Positions 5,238-7,124 of a DNA stretch of 7,124 nucleotides are shown here, piece after piece. The DNA comes from JBDREC01 sp043820105 [NCBI: Pseudomonadota bacterium]. GTDB taxonomy: Bacteria; Bdellovibrionota_F; JAHFAK01. The stretch is from positions 1 to 7,124 of the forward strand of contig JBDREC010000058.1 in NCBI GenBank assembly GCA_043820105.1, read 5' to 3'. The notes under the pieces are model-generated. The model was not told where the DNA came from. It worked only from the letters and a program-made list of their open reading frames with translations, and did not search any database. Made by a program: the position numbers and the translations under genes. Position 1 is the first letter of the stretch, and each line of letters opens with the position of its first letter.

Positions 5238-5309
5238 ATTCCAGGAGGTCAGAAAATTTATTTTGGAAATAAATTATTAATTGAAAAAATTTTTATTTTA
5301 ATGTATTGA

Positions 5310-6212
5310 ATGACAATTACTTTTACTTTTGTGTTTAACATTATAGATATGAATAAAAATCTTATAAAAGAGATATTCCCAAATTCCGAAGACCCCAAAT
5401 CAATACTATTGGGATTATATTTTCCTAATAAAGACAGATATGGAAATATTATTAAAGACATTTCAGAATGGATAAACAAAGCCCAGACATTGCTTGGACA
5501 TATTGCAAATGGATCAAATCAGATCTTATCAAAAAGCTCGTGGTTTTCTGGTTCTGAAAAAAAACTTATATTTGAAGATACAATTATTGTAACCTCATTT
5601 CTAAAAGCAGAAAATCAAAAGGCATGTTTGAGGGCAATAAAAACATTACTTTTTGACTTTGGAAAAAAAACAAATCAAGAAGTAGTTGCATTTGAATATT
5701 GTGGAGATTTTATTCAAATCCCTATCGAAAAATTAAATAAAGCGCAAAATTTATTATCAAAGGATTATATTACAAACAAGGGATATTTAAATAAAGAATA
5801 CCTATCTAAAGAGTATACAAACCGAATTTCTGAAAAGGTTAAAAAATTTTCAGATTTAGGCGATTCACTGGGTTTAAATGCTTATTATAATTATGATATT
5901 AATGTCTTTTGTAAATTGTGTGGTTATTTTCCTATTAAAGAAGTTTTTACATTGCAAAATTTATTTACTAAGTTAACGATTGATCTTGGAAATAAATGTA
6001 TTCTTAATTATCAAGAAGCTTTTAAAAATATTTACAACGAAAATATTCAAATTTATTTCCCACCGAAGTTAAGCCATCTGGCGGCATCTATAAATAATAA
6101 AAAACCTGGTGCTATATCAATAGACCCATCTAGATGGGATGATTCAAAACTTGAGTTTTACATGACTCAAGATCCATCCGAATCTGACATATTTCCAGAA
6201 GATATCTATTAA
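5310..6212 (+). CDS. Protein of unknown function, 300 aa, possibly 5'-truncated
   Basis: I do not recognise this protein. It starts with a hydrophobic stretch (MTITFTFVFNIID) and then MNKNLIKEIF from an alternative ATG at 5349. Neither start has a ribosome binding site. Residues ~30-135 look like a small alpha/beta domain: LLGLYFPNKDRYGN (34-47), an Ile-rich helix, SWFSGSEKKLIFEDTIIVTS (77-96), a helix, then TNQEVVAFEYCGDFIQIP. The ordering vaguely recalls DUF3574-like proteins. Residues ~140-175 are Tyr/Lys-rich (YITNKGYLNKEYLSKEYTN). The C-terminal part has a polar end (DPSRWDD, then DPSESDIFPEDIY). It is much more AT-rich than the - strand run. The same frame upstream is open back to 5175 except for a TGA touching this ATG, so it may be the larger part of a broken gene. 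Confidence 0.5.
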   Translation: MTITFTFVFNIIDMNKNLIKEIFPNSEDPKSILLGLYFPNKDRYGNIIKDISEWINKAQTLLGHIANGSNQILSKSSWFSGSEKKLIFEDTIIVTSFLKAENQKACLRAIKTLLFDFGKKTNQEVVAFEYCGDFIQIPIEKLNKAQNLLSKDYITNKGYLNKEYLSKEYTNRISEKVKKFSDLGDSLGLNAYYNYDINVFCKLCGYFPIKEVFTLQNLFTKLTIDLGNKCILNYQEAFKNIYNENIQIYFPPKLSHLAASINNKKPGAISIDPSRWDDSKLEFYMTQDPSESDIFPEDIY

Positions 6213-6216
6213 TTAA

Positions 6217-6524
6217 ATTAACAATGCAAGAACAGTGGTAATTATTGATTTCAATATAAATGAAATTAAAAAAACAATTCCAGAGAAAGACCAATTTTAG
6301 AAAATTATTATCTTCCTAGCAACATATCATTATTATATGCTAGCTCTGATGTAGGGATAGAAAATGCTGTAAATAAAAGGTTTAAATACTGCGATAAGAA
6401 TCCAAAAAATCTTTTTAAATTAATTGTTGATTACATGAATTATTCTAATGATATTAAAGAAGTTGATTCTGAATATTTTACTCATATTAGTTATTGGGAA
6501 TTTGAAGAAAAAAACACAGTATAA
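6217..6524 (+). pseudogene. Frameshifted gene remnant
   Basis: Two overlapping frames read like one protein. The first, without a good start, gives NARTVVIIDFNINEIKK and stops at the TAG at 6298. The second, open from 6270, continues LENYYLPSNISLLYASSDVG, then NAVNKRFKYCDKNPKNLF, up to HISYWEFEEKNTV and TAA at 6522-6524. The frames meet at a run of seven A (6268-6274), the likely site of a 1-nt indel. The N-terminus is missing because a stop at 6214-6216 lies just upstream. The segment with YASSDVG looks like a real, folded-protein sequence, but I do not recognise the family. A sequencing error or programmed slippage are alternatives. Confidence 0.5.
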
Positions 6525-6678
6525 TTAACAATTGATTTTTAAAAAGAAATAGATTTTATATAAAAATCACTATTGGTGTAAAAATAATTTTATTAACTAT
6601 TGATATTTACAATAATTAATATAGTTAAAATTTATATTATTTAATTATCTTATCCTAAAAAGAAGGAGTTGCTAAAAT
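6525..6678 (+). promoter_or_regulatory. Very AT-rich spacer with promoter-like hexamers
   Basis: This gap is almost pure A/T and has no coding frame. TTGATA (6600-6605), TTTACA (6606-6611) and TATAGT (6620-6625) or TATATT (6633-6638) resemble promoter hexamers but none pair at the ideal distance. A 6-bp AT hairpin GATTTT/AAAATC lies in the first half. Transcription of the 119-aa gene probably starts here. Confidence 0.3.
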
Positions 6679-7038
6679 ATGGCAAGCTTAAATGAGCACA
6701 TTTTAGAAATCAGATATGAACCAAATCCCTTAATATTAGATAAAAGGGGTGAGTGGGCAGATAAAATTTCAAAAGAATTGAAATTCCCTGAATGGAGAGT
6801 CACTAATAATAGAATTGATGTGTTTGATAATAATACAACCTTTAGGGGATTTATTGGATTTAGAAATGCGGGTTTTACAGCTCAAGATACATCTTCGAAA
6901 TCTGTTTTTAAAGATCATTCTTCGAAATTTATAAAATTTATTTTTGATTTAGAAACGTTTAGTGAAAAATTACATATTCAAAGAATGAAGAGCATTTTAT
7001 CGATAGTGCCTCAAAAGAGATTCGAGCTTAAAATATAG
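6679..7038 (+). CDS. Protein of 119 aa resembling the N-terminus of TIGR04255-type proteins
   Basis: A clear ribosome binding site (AAGGAG, 11 nt before ATG) supports this start. The protein begins MASLNEHILEIRYEPNPLIL, continues RGEWADKISKELKFPEWRVT (24-43) and NRIDVFD (45-51), then FRGFIGFRNAGFTAQD (56-71) and a helix around KFIKFIFDLETFSEKL (83-98). From memory, this pattern resembles the N-terminal half of a sporadically distributed family (TIGR04255-like) whose members usually exceed 200 residues. Here the protein ends shortly after LHIQRMKSILSIV, so it may be truncated by a frameshift, or be a short variant paired with the gene that starts 4 nt later. The function is unknown; such genes occur in accessory regions. 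Confidence 0.6.
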   Translation: MASLNEHILEIRYEPNPLILDKRGEWADKISKELKFPEWRVTNNRIDVFDNNTTFRGFIGFRNAGFTAQDTSSKSVFKDHSSKFIKFIFDLETFSEKLHIQRMKSILSIVPQKRFELKI

Positions 7039-7042
7039 GCAA

Positions 7043-7124
7043 ATGGCATTATCGATAAAATTTATTGAACTAAGCCGACTGAGGCAAGGGACATTGAATT
7101 ATCTATTATATGGGGATAGTATTA
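7043..7124 (+). CDS. 5' end of an unknown gene, cut by the window edge
   Basis: A frame opens at ATG 7043, four nt after the previous stop, and remains open to the window edge (27 codons: MALSIKFIELSRLRQGTLNY, then LLYGDSI). The ribosome binding site is weak (TAGG), so translation may be coupled to the preceding gene. The sequence is too short to assign a family. It may also be the continuation of the 119-aa gene after a frameshift. Confidence 0.45.
   Translation, partial: MALSIKFIELSRLRQGTLNYLLYGDSI

Larger units (their letters stand above)
5155..5309. promoter_or_regulatory. Divergent intergenic region
   Basis: Both the - strand run and the + strand gene at 5310 must be controlled from here unless the latter starts further left. 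It contains a perfect 12-bp palindrome (GAAATTAATTTC, 5226-5237), an AGGAGGT at 5243-5249 on the + strand, and very AT-rich DNA towards 5310. The + strand frame shared with the 300-aa gene is open from 5175 to the TGA at 5307. The AGGAGGT may therefore merely be Gly-Gly codons of an old gene. Confidence 0.4.

Noticed and set aside
5258-5479. 73-codon - strand open frame
   Set aside because: It is antisense to the start of the 300-aa gene, has no ribosome binding site and has low-complexity Ile/Phe/Ser content typical of AT-rich DNA.
1-7124. CRISPR array, insertion sequence or rRNA
   Set aside because: No regularly spaced repeats, no transposase frame with terminal inverted repeats and no conserved rRNA sequence were seen.

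Overview
The window looks like an accessory or mobile region from a low-GC Gram-positive bacterium (Bacillota; Clostridia or a relative seems most likely). The grounds are strong AT bias, consistent AGGAGG-type ribosome binding sites with ATG or GTG starts, compact co-oriented small genes, and family content. No integrase, relaxase, replication protein, tRNA gene or structural phage gene is visible. I therefore cannot say whether the element is a prophage, an integrative conjugative element or a plasmid.

Left (1-1472, + strand): a gene-free AT-rich leader, then one gene for a SEFIR-domain protein (TIR-like superfamily; bacterial SEFIR proteins are known antiphage effectors) carrying a long C-terminal half that I do not recognise with certainty.

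Centre (1534-5154, - strand): a seven-gene run transcribed right to left. In transcription order it holds a 61-aa membrane peptide, a 52-aa protein, a 60-aa helical protein, a Rad52-type single-strand annealing protein, a RecB/Cas4-like PD-(D/E)XK nuclease with an Fe-S type cysteine set, a 53-aa ribbon-helix-helix-like protein, and an ArdC-like antirestriction protein with an ssDNA-binding domain and an HELAH metallopeptidase motif. Annealer plus nuclease form a plausible two-component recombinase. ArdC would protect incoming DNA, so the whole reads as a DNA-entry, protection and recombination kit. Three intergenic gaps hold intrinsic-terminator-like hairpins ending only 29-39 nt before the next start codon, and an AT-rich TTATTAA-type box precedes the ribosome binding sites. 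This suggests controlled read-through or mRNA processing between genes.

Right (5175-7124, + strand, divergent, more AT-rich): a 300-aa protein of unknown function without a visible ribosome binding site, preceded by an open segment in the same frame ended by TGA; a frameshifted gene remnant; an AT-rich spacer; a 119-aa protein resembling the N-terminus of a longer family; and the start of another gene running off the window. This part looks like partly decayed cargo.

The most interesting points are the SEFIR protein with its unexplained C-terminal half, the serial hairpins and leader boxes in the recombination operon, two small genes (2291-2452 and 4737-4895) that are easily missed, and stop codons at 2610 and 5307 that interrupt otherwise open frames.
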